From Shimia aestuarii (GTDB lineage: Bacteria > Pseudomonadota > Alphaproteobacteria > Rhodobacterales > Rhodobacteraceae), in NCBI RefSeq assembly GCF_900114635.1, contig NZ_FOTQ01000001.1, positions 1,426,001-1,490,000 on the forward strand: a stretch of 64,000 bases of DNA. Reading direction: 5' to 3'. Position numbers and translations under genes: made by a program. Under the pieces are notes generated by a model that did no database searches, was not told the origin of the DNA, and was given only the letters and a program-made list of their open reading frames with translations. The first letter of the stretch is position 1. Every line of letters starts with the position of its first letter. This document shows, piece after piece, positions 16,891-25,923 of the stretch.

Positions 16891-18487
16891 CCCCTTCGTC
16901 GGCGCGCGTTCGGACGCCTACCGCATGAGTATTTTCGGCAAAATGAAGATGGGACGAATGCTGACCACGCTGGCGGCCGTGTTCCTGTCGGGCATGGCGT
17001 TTGCCGGAGCCAAGGAGGATTACGCCGAGCATTGTGCCTCGTGCCATGGAGAAGATCGGCTGGGCGGTTCGGGACCGGCGCTGATCCCCGAAACCTTGCG
17101 CAAGATCCGAGGGCCGAACCTGGCCGAAGTCATCCTGAACGGGCGCGTAGCGACGCAGATGCCGGCCTTCAAAGAAGAGCTGGATCAGGCGCGGGCAGAT
17201 GCCATTGTCGAACTGCTCAGAACCCCGCTTGAGGCGCTCCCTCCGTGGGGTAAAGCCGAGATCAACGCCAGCCGCGAGATGAACCCGGACTATACGCCGG
17301 TGGATGGACCCGTTTGGGATGCAGACCCGATGAACATCACCGTTGTCGTGGAAACGGGGGACCATCACGTCAGTGTTCTGGATGGCGACACGTTCGAGGT
17401 ACTTGACCGGTTCCCGACGCCTTTTGCCGTGCATGGCGGGCCGAAATACGATCCGACTGGGCGGTATCTGTTCATCATGTCGCGCGATGGCTGGGTGCAG
17501 AAATATGACATCTACGCGCTGCAGACCGTCGGTCAGGTGCGCGCAGGGCTAAACAGCCGCAATATCGCGATGTCGAGTGACGGCAAATGGCTGGCCGTAG
17601 CCAGCTATCTGCCCAATCTGCTGACCATCCTAAATACCGAAGACTTGACCGTCGCCAAGGTGCAGCCCGTAGTGGGCAAGGATGGCACACCAAGCCGCGT
17701 GTCGGCCGTCTATCAGGTGCCGCCGCGCGAAAGCTTTGTGCTGGCGCTCAAGGATGTGCCGGAGATCTGGGAGATCTTTTACGGCAAAAATCCCCCACAA
17801 TTCGGCTTTGCCCATGACTGGCGCACCGAGGGTCTGGCACACAAGGATATTCCCTTCCCCCTTCGCAAGATCACATTGCCCGATTACCTCGACGATTTCT
17901 TCTTTGACCAGACCTATGAATACATCATGGGCGCGTCCCGTGATGGGGCCGAAGGCACCGGCGGGCAGGTCATCGACCTTGTCATCGGTCACAAGATCGC
18001 CGATCTCGACCTGCCGGGCATGCCGCATCTGAGTTCGGGCACCACCTGGGAACGTAATGGCACTACCGTGATGGCAACCCCGCACATGCGCGGTGGCGTG
18101 GTGTCGGTGATCGACATGTCGACATGGGAAACCATCAAGAAGATCGAAGCCAAAGGGCCGGGGTTCTTTGTGCGCAGCCACGAGAACTCGCGCTATGTCT
18201 GGGCCGATGTCTTTTTTGGCCCCAACCGGGATCTTATGCACGTCATCGACAAGCAAAGCCTTGAGATCGTGAAAACGTTGCAACCCGCCGTCGGCAAGAC
18301 CGTTGCGCATGTCGAATTCACCAAGGATGGGCGTTATGCGCTGGTTTCGATCTGGGAAGACGATGGCGCGGTGATCGTTTATGATGCCGAAACTCTGGAA
18401 GAAGTGCGCCGCCTGCCGATGCGCAAACCCTCGGGAAAATACAATGTCTGGAACAAAATCACCTTCTCCGAAGGCACCAGCCACTGA
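16865..18487 (+). CDS. nirN: NirN, cytochrome c / d1-propeller protein
   Basis: Up to 540 aa: an N-terminal cytochrome c domain (CASCH after the signal [16 protein letters not shown]) and a d1-type propeller resembling NirS. NirN performs the last dehydrogenation of heme d1 and hands it toward NirS. Starts at 16865 (inside nirJ, with GAGG nine bases upstream), 16925, 16943 and 16949 are all in frame. Only the first has a ribosome site, but it gives a 28-residue extension before the signal peptide, so the start is unsure. The next small gene begins inside its 3' end. Confidence 0.9.
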   Translation: MTRNTSSSDPFVGARSDAYRMSIFGKMKMGRMLTTLAAVFLSGMAFAGAKEDYAEHCASCHGEDRLGGSGPALIPETLRKIRGPNLAEVILNGRVATQMPAFKEELDQARADAIVELLRTPLEALPPWGKAEINASREMNPDYTPVDGPVWDADPMNITVVVETGDHHVSVLDGDTFEVLDRFPTPFAVHGGPKYDPTGRYLFIMSRDGWVQKYDIYALQTVGQVRAGLNSRNIAMSSDGKWLAVASYLPNLLTILNTEDLTVAKVQPVVGKDGTPSRVSAVYQVPPRESFVLALKDVPEIWEIFYGKNPPQFGFAHDWRTEGLAHKDIPFPLRKITLPDYLDDFFFDQTYEYIMGASRDGAEGTGGQVIDLVIGHKIADLDLPGMPHLSSGTTWERNGTTVMATPHMRGGVVSVIDMSTWETIKKIEAKGPGFFVRSHENSRYVWADVFFGPNRDLMHVIDKQSLEIVKTLQPAVGKTVAHVEFTKDGRYALVSIWEDDGAVIVYDAETLEEVRRLPMRKPSGKYNVWNKITFSEGTSH

Positions 18488-18725
18488 GGCCGACAATGCC
18501 GAACCCGTCTATTGGACGGTTCGGCGCCTGTCGCTCTGGTTCTTTGTCTTTGCGTGGGGCGCGGTCGCAATCAACCTGTATTTTATCGGGTTGATGTGGC
18601 AGGCGCTGGGCTGGACCGCGCTGGAGCCCGTGATCACAATCCTTCTGGCATTCCCGCTGGCCTTTCCGGCGACCTGGCTCTGCGCCAAATGGATTCGCGG
18701 GCTGATGGACGAGGCCGAACGCTAA
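18444..18725 (+). CDS. Small two-helix membrane protein, NnrT-like
   Basis: 93 aa from ATG 18444, overlapping the nirN end by 44 bases. Two hydrophobic helices (LSLWFFVFAWGAVAINLYFIGLMW; VITILLAFPLAFPATWLCAKW) separated by a short turn, with a charged C-terminus (RGLMDEAER). The size, layout and position at the end of a nir cluster resemble the NnrT proteins found with nnrS/nnrU in Rhodobacter-type denitrifiers, but that is from memory of the family and no catalytic motif is visible. Last gene of the nirE operon. Confidence 0.6.
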   Translation: MSGTKSPSPKAPATEADNAEPVYWTVRRLSLWFFVFAWGAVAINLYFIGLMWQALGWTALEPVITILLAFPLAFPATWLCAKWIRGLMDEAER

Positions 18726-18811
18726 ACCTACGGATGGGCGGTGTACCGCATGGGATTTCATTGGTTGCCATGTTAGAATTCGAGGGTTCTTAACGCCTGC
18801 GCGGGGATCCG

Positions 18812-19945
18812 ATGTTTTCGTTTTTGTGTGATTTCCTTAGGCCATTCACCACTTCGGTCACGCTCGCGACACTTGCAATCACCTTTGCAGCTGCAACTGC
18901 GCAAGCCGAAGATCGGCACTTGGCCGGCAACCAGATCGCCAAGGTCACAGAGACCGAAGCAACTGTCGGATTCCGTCACGGGTCATTCATCGTTGCACCG
19001 ATTCCTTTTTCCAATCCCCTGATCGGGGCCGGTCTGGCGCTTGGAGCGGGATACCTGTTTCAGGCAGATCCGGCCTCGCGAACATCCATGCTCGGGATTG
19101 GTGCCATGAAATCGGAAAATGGGAGCGAGGCCCATGGTCTTTCGTTCAAGCTTGCTCTGGACGAGGATCGTTGGACATTCTCCTCGACCTTGGCAGAAGC
19201 GAATTTGAACTACGACCTTTTGGCGGGTCCAGTTGCGATTCCGCTTCTGCAGACCGGCAGGTTCGCCAAGGTCCAGCTCGATCGCAAGGTTGCGTCGAAT
19301 TTCAAGGTCGGGATCCTGGGCAAGTATCTCGACACTGACATTTCCTCGGGAAACCCCAACTTCTCCGGTCTGCCCGGCAACTATCGTCTTCTCGGCGGCC
19401 TGACGACCTATAGCCTTGGTCTGGTCGCGGAATATGACACGCGGGACAGCGACCTCTATCCGAAAGACGGCACGCATCTTGTGGCGACCGCATTAGCCAA
19501 CGAAGTGCAATCTTCCAGCGTGACGGATTATTCCAAGACAACCGCCCTGTTTTCCCACTACACGCCCATTGGCGCGGAAAACGTGCTCGCCCTGCGCGTG
19601 GCGGGATGCGGCACGAATGGCAGCGTTCCGTTTTTTGATCTGTGCTCGATTGGCGGGACGGATGCGATGCGTGGGTTCAACCCCACCCAGTATTTGGGTC
19701 CACGGCTCCTGTCGGCCCAAGCGGAATATCGGCACCGCCTATCGGATCGTTTTGGCTTCGTGGCCTTTGCCGGGGCGGGCGGTGTCGGATCGTCTTTCGA
19801 TGCCCTGAACCGCAACGGCTATGCCGGAGGGGTCGGACTTCGTTACCGTGTGTCAAAAAAGATACCGGTCAATTTCGCCGTCGACATGTCTTTTAACGAT
19901 GACGGAGAGTCCCTTTTGTATATCTCAGTCGGCGAACGGTTCTGA
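18812..19945 (+). CDS. Barrel-only Omp85/BamA-like outer membrane protein
   Basis: 377 aa. Signal peptide at residues 1-32 (SVTLATLAITFAAATAQA). The rest is beta-rich with alternating polar/hydrophobic strands and ends in a typical outer-membrane terminal strand with C-terminal Phe (YISVGERF). Omp85-type signatures include VAEYDTRDSDLYPKDGT, the IGGTDAMRGF loop and PRLLSAQAEYRHRL, matching the bacterial surface antigen (D15) barrel. No POTRA domains precede it, so it is not BamA or TamA. It may be a pore or lipase-type relative. Upstream of the His-rich ABC genes, with a 119-bp gap. Confidence 0.75.
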   Translation: MFSFLCDFLRPFTTSVTLATLAITFAAATAQAEDRHLAGNQIAKVTETEATVGFRHGSFIVAPIPFSNPLIGAGLALGAGYLFQADPASRTSMLGIGAMKSENGSEAHGLSFKLALDEDRWTFSSTLAEANLNYDLLAGPVAIPLLQTGRFAKVQLDRKVASNFKVGILGKYLDTDISSGNPNFSGLPGNYRLLGGLTTYSLGLVAEYDTRDSDLYPKDGTHLVATALANEVQSSSVTDYSKTTALFSHYTPIGAENVLALRVAGCGTNGSVPFFDLCSIGGTDAMRGFNPTQYLGPRLLSAQAEYRHRLSDRFGFVAFAGAGGVGSSFDALNRNGYAGGVGLRYRVSKKIPVNFAVDMSFNDDGESLLYISVGERF

Positions 19946-20046
19946 TACCGGGCACCCCGAAATTCAGCGAAGTTCGAAAACCATTCGTTTCCGGGATTTT
20001 CCATCTGGAATAATCCCGGCGTATTCGGTATCACGTAAGAAGCATT

Positions 20047-20059
20047 GTAATAGTATCAC
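20047..20059 (+). promoter_or_regulatory. Zur-like palindrome before the His-rich ABC operon
   Basis: GTAATAGTATCAC inside a nearly perfect 15-bp palindrome (TGTAATAGTATCACA). It matches 11 of 13 positions of the GTTATANTATAAC-type Zur operator of alphaproteobacteria as I remember it. It ends five bases before the ATPase start codon, and no Shine-Dalgarno is visible there, so a leaderless or very short-leader transcript repressed from this site is possible. Confidence 0.45.
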
Positions 20060-20064
20060 ATATC

Positions 20065-20754
20065 ATGAACGCGCTGACCATAGACTCGCTTCAATTCCGG
20101 TGGCCCAACAACACGAAGCCCGTGCTTGACCTGGCCAGTTTCGCGCTCGCCCCGGGCGAGAGTGTTCTTCTCAAGGGGCCAAGCGGTATCGGCAAATCCA
20201 CGCTGCTATCGGCCATTGCGGGTGTAATCAACATACCGGCCAACGCCGTTTCCGTTGCCGGGACGGATGTGGGGACGCTCTCCGGTTCTGCCCGCGACAG
20301 GTTCCGTGTCGATCACCTTGGCCTTGTCTTTCAGGTTTTCAACCTGTTGCCGTGGCTCAATACATTGGACAACGTGCTGTTGCCCTGCCGATTTTCCAAA
20401 CGCCGCCGCGATCGAGCCGGACACGACCCGCAAGAAACGGCCCGCGCACTTCTCACGGATCTCGGGCTTGGAGATCCTGCGCTGATGTCCGCCCCGGCCA
20501 GCACGCTCAGCGTTGGTCAGCAGCAACGCGTCGCGGCCGCCCGCGCCCTGATCGGAGCACCGGAACTGATCCTCGCGGATGAACCCACCTCGGCCCTTGA
20601 TGAGGCCACCAAACACCAGTTCGTTGAACTGCTGATGCGGGAATGTGCCCAAGCCAAAGCCGCGCTTTTGTTCGTCAGTCATGACACCGGGCTTGAGCAA
20701 CATTTCGACCGGGTTGTCGACTTTCGTGATCTGAACAGGGGGGCATCGGCATGA
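20065..20754 (+). CDS. ABC transporter ATP-binding protein (LolD/MacB-type, putative zinc system)
   Basis: 229 aa. Walker A GPSGIGKST, Q-loop in LVFQVFNLLPWLNTLDNV, signature LSVGQQQR, Walker B LILADEPTSALDE and H-loop FVSHD are all present, so it should be an active ATPase. The family (LolD/MacB/ZrgC-like) powers FtsX-fold permeases. It overlaps the permease gene as ATGA. The start codon has no clear ribosome site; a Zur-like palindrome lies directly upstream. Confidence 0.9.
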   Translation: MNALTIDSLQFRWPNNTKPVLDLASFALAPGESVLLKGPSGIGKSTLLSAIAGVINIPANAVSVAGTDVGTLSGSARDRFRVDHLGLVFQVFNLLPWLNTLDNVLLPCRFSKRRRDRAGHDPQETARALLTDLGLGDPALMSAPASTLSVGQQQRVAAARALIGAPELILADEPTSALDEATKHQFVELLMRECAQAKAALLFVSHDTGLEQHFDRVVDFRDLNRGASA

Positions 20755-22259
20755 TCTCTCTGGGTATCCAAAGTCTTTGGAACCGGCGTTTTGTGGTGCT
20801 TCTGACCGTATTTTCCATCGCCCTCAGCGTGGCGCTGATCCTCGGGGTTGAGCGCCTGCGCAGCCAGGCGCGGCTCGCCTTTGCAAACTCCGCGTCGGGC
20901 ATCGACCTGATCGTCGCGCCACGCGGCAATGATGTGCAAATCCTGATGGCCACGGTCTTTGGGGTCGGCTCGACCGGGTCCGGGCTGAACTGGGACACGT
21001 TCGAATATGTCTCTGACCTGCCTCAAACCGCTTGGGCTGTGCCGATCATGATGGGCGACAACCATCGTGGCTATCCGGTGATCGGTACCAGCACGGCCTA
21101 TTTCGAGCATTTCCGACATTCCAATGGGCAGGAGCTTCGTTTTGCCTCCGGTCATGCTTTTGAGAACGCACATGACGCCGTGATTGGGGCCGAAATCGCT
21201 GCCGAATTCGGCTATGCTCTGGGCACCGAGATCATCAACGCCCATGGCAGCGGATCGGTGGCTTTCCATCAGCACGACGAAGCCCCATTTTCCATTTCAG
21301 GTGTTCTGGCGCCAACCGGAACGGCAGTGGACCGCATGGTTCTGATCTCGCTTGACGGGTTTGATGCCCTGCATCAGGACGAAGCGCCGGTCCAAAGTGA
21401 TCCTTTCGAAGCTCTGGGCTCCGAAGCTGCGCGCTCTGCTCCGACATCGGATCATGACCACGCGGAACATGACGAACATGCGCAGGACACGCATGAGGGC
21501 CATGCCGAAGCTGATCATGACGAACATGAACACGACGCGCGTGAGGACCACGACGAAGCTGATCATGACGCACACGCGCACGACACGCATGAGGAACACT
21601 CCGACGCGGATCATAGCAAGCATGAACACGATGCGCACAAGGACCACACCAAAGCCGATCATGACGACCACGCGGACCATGCGCATGAAGAGCACGAACC
21701 TGAACCCGAGCAGATCAACGCGATCTATGTGGGTCTCAAATCCGCCTCGGGCATTCTTGGCGTACAACGCGCCCTGAACGAAACCGCGCCCGAACCGTTG
21801 TCGGCTGTCATGCCCAACGTCGCCCTGTTGCAACTATGGTCGATCACCGGCACCGCCGAAGGAGCTCTGCGCATCATGGCGGCGGCCGTGGCCGTGGCGG
21901 GCATGGTGGGTATGGTGGTGATGCTGTCCGCCGCGCTTGAATCCCGCCGCCGTGAATTCGCCATCCTGCGTTCCGTGGGCGCCACGCCGGGCACGATCTT
22001 TGGCCTGATCGTTCTCGAAGCAGTGCTTGTCACCCTTGGTGGCCTTGCGCTGGGTCTCGCGCTCCTGACGATCGGCGCATTGGTGGCCGACCCCGTGCTT
22101 TCGGCGAATTTCGGCTTTCGCATGGGTGCGGCCCTGTCTCTTCCAAGGGAAGGTCTTTTGATCCTCGCCGTTTTCTGCTTTGGTTTCCTGGCCAGCCTCC
22201 TGCCTGCCCTGCGTGTCTATCGCATGACCTTGGCGGACGGCTTGACCATGCGCCTATAG
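20751..22259 (+). CDS. FtsX-fold ABC permease with a histidine-rich periplasmic region
   Basis: 502 aa. One N-terminal helix (residues 14-32), a MacB-like periplasmic domain, then three C-terminal helices with the FtsX signature (RRREFAILRSVGATPGTIFGLIVLEAVLVTLGG). Residues 234-318 are a run of about 25 His interspersed with Asp/Glu (DHDHAEHDEHAQDTHEG-like), a classic zinc/copper/nickel-binding composition, placed in the periplasmic domain. Family known as ZrgB-like in vibrio zinc uptake. With the ATPase and DUF3299 partner it probably forms a metal-linked envelope transporter; direction of transport is not visible. Confidence 0.82.
   Translation: MISLGIQSLWNRRFVVLLTVFSIALSVALILGVERLRSQARLAFANSASGIDLIVAPRGNDVQILMATVFGVGSTGSGLNWDTFEYVSDLPQTAWAVPIMMGDNHRGYPVIGTSTAYFEHFRHSNGQELRFASGHAFENAHDAVIGAEIAAEFGYALGTEIINAHGSGSVAFHQHDEAPFSISGVLAPTGTAVDRMVLISLDGFDALHQDEAPVQSDPFEALGSEAARSAPTSDHDHAEHDEHAQDTHEGHAEADHDEHEHDAREDHDEADHDAHAHDTHEEHSDADHSKHEHDAHKDHTKADHDDHADHAHEEHEPEPEQINAIYVGLKSASGILGVQRALNETAPEPLSAVMPNVALLQLWSITGTAEGALRIMAAAVAVAGMVGMVVMLSAALESRRREFAILRSVGATPGTIFGLIVLEAVLVTLGGLALGLALLTIGALVADPVLSANFGFRMGAALSLPREGLLILAVFCFGFLASLLPALRVYRMTLADGLTMRL
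21450..21704 (+). repeat. Histidine/aspartate-rich degenerate coding repeat
   Basis: About 255 bases of the permease gene made of degenerate GAYCATGAC / GAACATGAC-type units encoding His-Asp-Glu runs, with about 25 His in 82 codons. Units are irregular (9-30 bases), consistent with slippage-driven growth and prone to length variation between strains. Confidence 0.75.
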
Positions 22260-22273
22260 GAGTTGGAACGACA

Positions 22274-22924
22274 ATGCGCTTTGCCACCACGACGGCCTGT
22301 GTTCTTGCACTAGGTTTCTCAACGACGGCCTTTGCCGCTGAGCCCACCGTGATCGAGTGGAATGCGCTGATCCCGGAAGTTGAGCCTTATGAGAACCCGT
22401 TTGCCGATCTGGACCAGTCCGACATCCGATCCTTGGCCAAGCTTCTGCGGCTTGAATCCCTGTTGGAAGACAAGGAGGACCCCCAGATCCGCGCCGAAGC
22501 GACCGAATTGCGCGCGGGTCTGACTGAACGCGGGCTCGACGTGGATGGGTTGTTTGCCCAACGCCTCGTGGTCATGGAGAACCGGATCAAGGCAGCCCGC
22601 TCACCCAATCCCGAGATTGTCGGGCAATCCGTACGTCTGCCTGGCTACATCCTGCCACTTGAATTCAAGGGTGAGGAAGCGGTCGAATTTCTTCTCGTCC
22701 CGACAGTCGGCGCCTGTATCCACACCCCGCCACCAGATGCCAACCAGATCGTGCATGTCACTTACCCCAAGGGGATCAAGGTCGACGGCATGTTCGAACC
22801 GATCTGGATCGCGGGCCAGATGCAGTCAGAGTTTGCGACTGAAAACCTCTACATGGTGGATGGCACCACGGAAGTGGAGATCACCTACCAGATGTCAGCG
22901 GATCTCGTTGAACCTTACAAGTGA
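22274..22924 (+). CDS. Periplasmic DUF3299 protein, partner of the His-rich ABC transporter
   Basis: 216 aa starting 14 bases after the permease, with AGGAG nearby. Signal peptide (CVLALGFSTTAFA). The family signature is the segment VGQSVRLPGYILPLEF...FLLVPTVGACIHTPPPDANQIVHV, with a conserved Cys-x-His (CIH) that could bind metal. DUF3299 proteins are commonly encoded with LolD/MacB-like ABC genes of zinc-responsive loci (ZrgD/E-like). No enzyme function is known to me. A terminator follows. Confidence 0.8.
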   Translation: MRFATTTACVLALGFSTTAFAAEPTVIEWNALIPEVEPYENPFADLDQSDIRSLAKLLRLESLLEDKEDPQIRAEATELRAGLTERGLDVDGLFAQRLVVMENRIKAARSPNPEIVGQSVRLPGYILPLEFKGEEAVEFLLVPTVGACIHTPPPDANQIVHVTYPKGIKVDGMFEPIWIAGQMQSEFATENLYMVDGTTEVEITYQMSADLVEPYK

Positions 22925-22930
22925 TTCATG

Positions 22931-22966
22931 AAAAACCCCGCTAGGCAGCGCCGCGCGGGGTTTTTT
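22931..22966. terminator. Bidirectional terminator between DUF3299 gene and hemY
   Basis: AAAACCCCGC / GCGGGGTTTT stem around a 13-base loop, with T6 on the plus side and the complementary A5 (T-run on minus) on the other, placed between two convergent genes. Confidence 0.88.
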
Positions 22967-22989
22967 GCATTAGGCTGCTTCGAAACGGC

Positions 22990-24513
22990 TCAGGTCTTGG
23001 CCGCCTCCTTTGCCTCTGCTTCGGACACCACGGCATCCGGCCCGGTCGGTGTTTCTTCTTCGGCCACGCTGCCTTCTACGACGTCCGACTCGTCTTCTTC
23101 AGCAACAGTTTCTGCCTCTTCTTCCGAGTGATCCTCAAGCGCGCCGACGATCAGCGGCAGCATCTCGACACCTGTGCCAGCACCCGCTTCGGTCTGTGGC
23201 GGGGCAACCCAGCTCAGCGTGTCAAAGCTGTGGCAGTTTTCACAGGTCGGCACCCATTCCGAATGGATGTTGTGACACTTGTCACAAACCCATTGCGGCC
23301 CGCGCGGCGCAGTGAGCGCCTTGGCAAGGAACCCTTTCACAACCGCGTCCGACGCGCCTTCGCCCCGTTCAACCGCCGCCATGATGGTCAACGACCGCTG
23401 GGTTGGGTCGGTTTCGTACAGATCGCCCAGCGCCCGGCGTGCGCCCGGGAAATCCTCGGCCGCAATATTCAACTCTGCCATGAGCATCTTGGCCTCGGCA
23501 TGATCCGGGTTGCCCTTGATCAGCCCCTTGAACCGCTTGATCCGCGCATGGGGCGTCTCGTCCGGCTCAATCGCGGCAAATGCTGCGGCCAGATCGGGAT
23601 GCGGCTGCGCATCCCATGTCTTTTTCAGCAACCGGGTCGCATTGCGCGGCTTGCCCTGCGCGATATAACCCCGCGCCGCCATCACAGCCGCCGGGATCAG
23701 GTCGGGCGACAGGCGGTTCGCCTCGATCGCGCGTTCGCGCGCCTCGATCGAGTTTTCTTCATTCACGACGTCCTTGGCCTCGCCCAGCGCCAGCACCGCG
23801 TCGCGGCGGCGATGCACATCACGCGGCAGGGTGCCATGCTTCAGCTTGGCATTCAGCGTCCCACGCGCCCCGCTCCAGTCCTTGGTTTCGGTCTGAAGCC
23901 GCAGAAGCATATCCTGCACTTCCTCGTGGCGTGGCTTGAGCGCGAATGCGGTCTCTGCCAGTTTGAGCGCAACATCCGTCTTGCCCTCGTCGAGCTTCTG
24001 TTTCATCAGGCCGCGCACCCCGACAAACCGTGTGCTTTCGTCCTTGAGAAGCGTCTTGTAGACCTCTTCCGCCTTGCGCTTGTCGCCGCTCATCTCTGCG
24101 GCCTGCGCGGTGATCAGATTGGTCAGCTCCGGCTGCTTGAGGTATTTCTCGGCCTTGCGCGCTTTGTCCATGGCAATGCGCCCTTCGCCCGAAGCCAGCG
24201 CCATCAACCCGTCTGCCAGAGCCTGATAACCCTTGCGTTCGCGATTGCGGTCAAAATAGCGGCTGATCGCGGTTTCGTCCCCGTTCAGGAACTTGAGCAC
24301 TGCCACAAGAAGCGCCGCCAGCTTGATCGCCAACCAGACGATCGCGACCAGCGCCACAAGCGCCAGCACCGCCTGGAACGGACCCAGCGAATACTCGACC
24401 CCGGCAACCGTGATCATGACCCCGCCTTCGCTTTCCAGCAGATAGACGGAACCATAGGTCAGACCGGCAATGACGGCGACAAAGACAAGAATTTTAATCA
24501 ATGACCAGAGCAT
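22990..24513 (-). CDS. hemY: HemY-like TPR membrane protein with C-terminal zinc ribbon
   Basis: 507 aa. Two N-terminal helices (residues 5-25 and 44-68), then a HemY_N region and TPR-type helical repeats (about 90-400). Near residue 410 is WVCDKCHNIHSEWVPTCENCHSF, a four-cysteine zinc-ribbon-like knuckle as in LapB/YciM; the tail is acidic and low complexity. The HemY family is linked to heme biosynthesis and forms a conserved hemC/hemD-mic60-hemY neighbourhood in alphaproteobacteria. Follows the MIC60 gene by 10 bases in the same direction. Confidence 0.85.
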   Translation of the reverse strand: MLWSLIKILVFVAVIAGLTYGSVYLLESEGGVMITVAGVEYSLGPFQAVLALVALVAIVWLAIKLAALLVAVLKFLNGDETAISRYFDRNRERKGYQALADGLMALASGEGRIAMDKARKAEKYLKQPELTNLITAQAAEMSGDKRKAEEVYKTLLKDESTRFVGVRGLMKQKLDEGKTDVALKLAETAFALKPRHEEVQDMLLRLQTETKDWSGARGTLNAKLKHGTLPRDVHRRRDAVLALGEAKDVVNEENSIEARERAIEANRLSPDLIPAAVMAARGYIAQGKPRNATRLLKKTWDAQPHPDLAAAFAAIEPDETPHARIKRFKGLIKGNPDHAEAKMLMAELNIAAEDFPGARRALGDLYETDPTQRSLTIMAAVERGEGASDAVVKGFLAKALTAPRGPQWVCDKCHNIHSEWVPTCENCHSFDTLSWVAPPQTEAGAGTGVEMLPLIVGALEDHSEEEAETVAEEDESDVVEGSVAEEETPTGPDAVVSEAEAKEAAKT

Positions 24514-24523
24514 GGAATGACCT

Positions 24524-25846
24524 TCAGTTGCTGTTCAGGCTTTGCGCCAGTTCTTCGGCGGCCGTGGTGGCTGCCAAACGGATTTCTGCAGAGGCGCGCC
24601 ACTCTGCCATGACCGATTTCGGGCCTTCTGCCAGTGTATCCAACTCCGCCAGCCCATCCGCCAGCCGCCCTTCGCGCATGGCAGCTTCGACCCGGCTCAG
24701 GATGGCGTCTGTGTCCGTACCTTCCTTGGGTTCAACCGACCGTGCGCCCAGATGCGATTTCAGGAATTCACCCAGCTTGTTGCCCTTGCCTTCGTCCACC
24801 TTCTCGGCCCGCGCCTGCGCAAGGGCGGCCCGCGCATGATCGGGATAGGCATCCAACAACGCCGCCATGGTGATCACGCCGTCATCGGCATGGGCTTCGA
24901 GCACGTCGGGCACGGTTTTTCCGGTGGCAGACCCATAGTCCACGATGGCCGCGCGATATGATGCGCCGGAATCAAGCGCAGCTACGATCCGCGTCACCGC
25001 TGAGCGCGCTAGGGCCGCTTGCGCCGACAGGGCGGCGTTGTCTTTCAACTCGGCCGCTTCCGCCTTTTGCGCCGCGACCAGTTCCTTGAGCTCTTCGACC
25101 TCGCGCTCGTAGGCCGCAATGGCTGCCGCCGACAGCCCTTCGTTCAGCGGGCGCTTCTCAATATCCGTGAGACGCTGGTTCAGCATGGCGACCTGATCGG
25201 CCACCTCTTCGACCCGCGCGCCCAGCGCATTGGCCGTTTCACTCAATCCAGCAACGCCCGATGCACTTTCACGGGCCGCGTTGGCGGTTTCGCCAATCTT
25301 GGCCTGGTTGCTTTGCAGCTTGGCAATCAGATCGTCCTGATCCCCGATCTGCTGGCGCAGCACGGCCAGGTCTTCGTCATAGTTCGCGCCAAGCCCCAGT
25401 TGATCCCCGAAATAGACCGCAACGCCAAAGCCAATCGCACCGGCAATTACCCCACCAATCAACAACGGGACAAAGCCACCTTTGCGCGGCTCATCGCCAG
25501 AGGTCGCCACGGGCGCAGGTGCTTGCGCCGAGGTTTCTTCCACGATCTCTTCGCTGGCCGAGTCGGAAGCATCATCTGAACCCTCTTGTAAGTCAGATGT
25601 CTCATCATCCACATCGGTCTCGGGGTCCAAAGCCTCGTCTGCCTGCTCAGACTCGGATATCTCTTCGTCACGCGCATCCGCTTCAACAGAGTTATCTCTC
25701 TCAACATCTGCGTCTGAATCGGCAGGGGTGTCCCCTTCTGGCGGAATATCTTCGATGATTACGGCGTCGTGAATCTCATCAATTTTCGGCGCCTCCGCCT
25801 CAATCTTGTCTTCTGCCGGTTTGTCGGTCTTGTCGGAGTTGCCCAC
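24524..25846 (-). CDS. Bacterial mitofilin / MIC60 homologue
   Basis: 440 aa from a GTG start. A long acidic, low-complexity cytoplasmic N-terminus (about 120 residues rich in Glu/Asp/Ser) precedes one transmembrane helix (FVPLLIGGVIAGAIGFGVAVYF), then a long coiled coil (about 150-290) and a C-terminal mitofilin-type domain with LAQARAEKVDEGKGNKLGEF and LARVEAAMREGRLADGL-like helices. Alphaproteobacterial MIC60 proteins shape inner-membrane invaginations and are encoded between hemD and hemY, exactly as here. Confidence 0.85.
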   Translation of the reverse strand: MGNSDKTDKPAEDKIEAEAPKIDEIHDAVIIEDIPPEGDTPADSDADVERDNSVEADARDEEISESEQADEALDPETDVDDETSDLQEGSDDASDSASEEIVEETSAQAPAPVATSGDEPRKGGFVPLLIGGVIAGAIGFGVAVYFGDQLGLGANYDEDLAVLRQQIGDQDDLIAKLQSNQAKIGETANAARESASGVAGLSETANALGARVEEVADQVAMLNQRLTDIEKRPLNEGLSAAAIAAYEREVEELKELVAAQKAEAAELKDNAALSAQAALARSAVTRIVAALDSGASYRAAIVDYGSATGKTVPDVLEAHADDGVITMAALLDAYPDHARAALAQARAEKVDEGKGNKLGEFLKSHLGARSVEPKEGTDTDAILSRVEAAMREGRLADGLAELDTLAEGPKSVMAEWRASAEIRLAATTAAEELAQSLNSN

Positions 25847-25923
25847 CAGTCACCCTTTCGAATCCGGTCTGAATATAACTTTCACCCAACAACTTAGGCG
25901 AGGACACCCGCGTCCTCAATGCG

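Noticed and set aside
18726-18811. Second Zur-type operator before the Omp85-like gene
   Set aside because: ATGTTAGAATTC near 18770 matches only one half-site; no palindrome is present.
23230-23300. CxxCH pairs in HemY as possible heme c sites
   Set aside because: They fall in the C-terminal part after the two membrane helices with no export context for heme attachment, and the spacing CxxC-x11-CxxC fits a zinc ribbon better.
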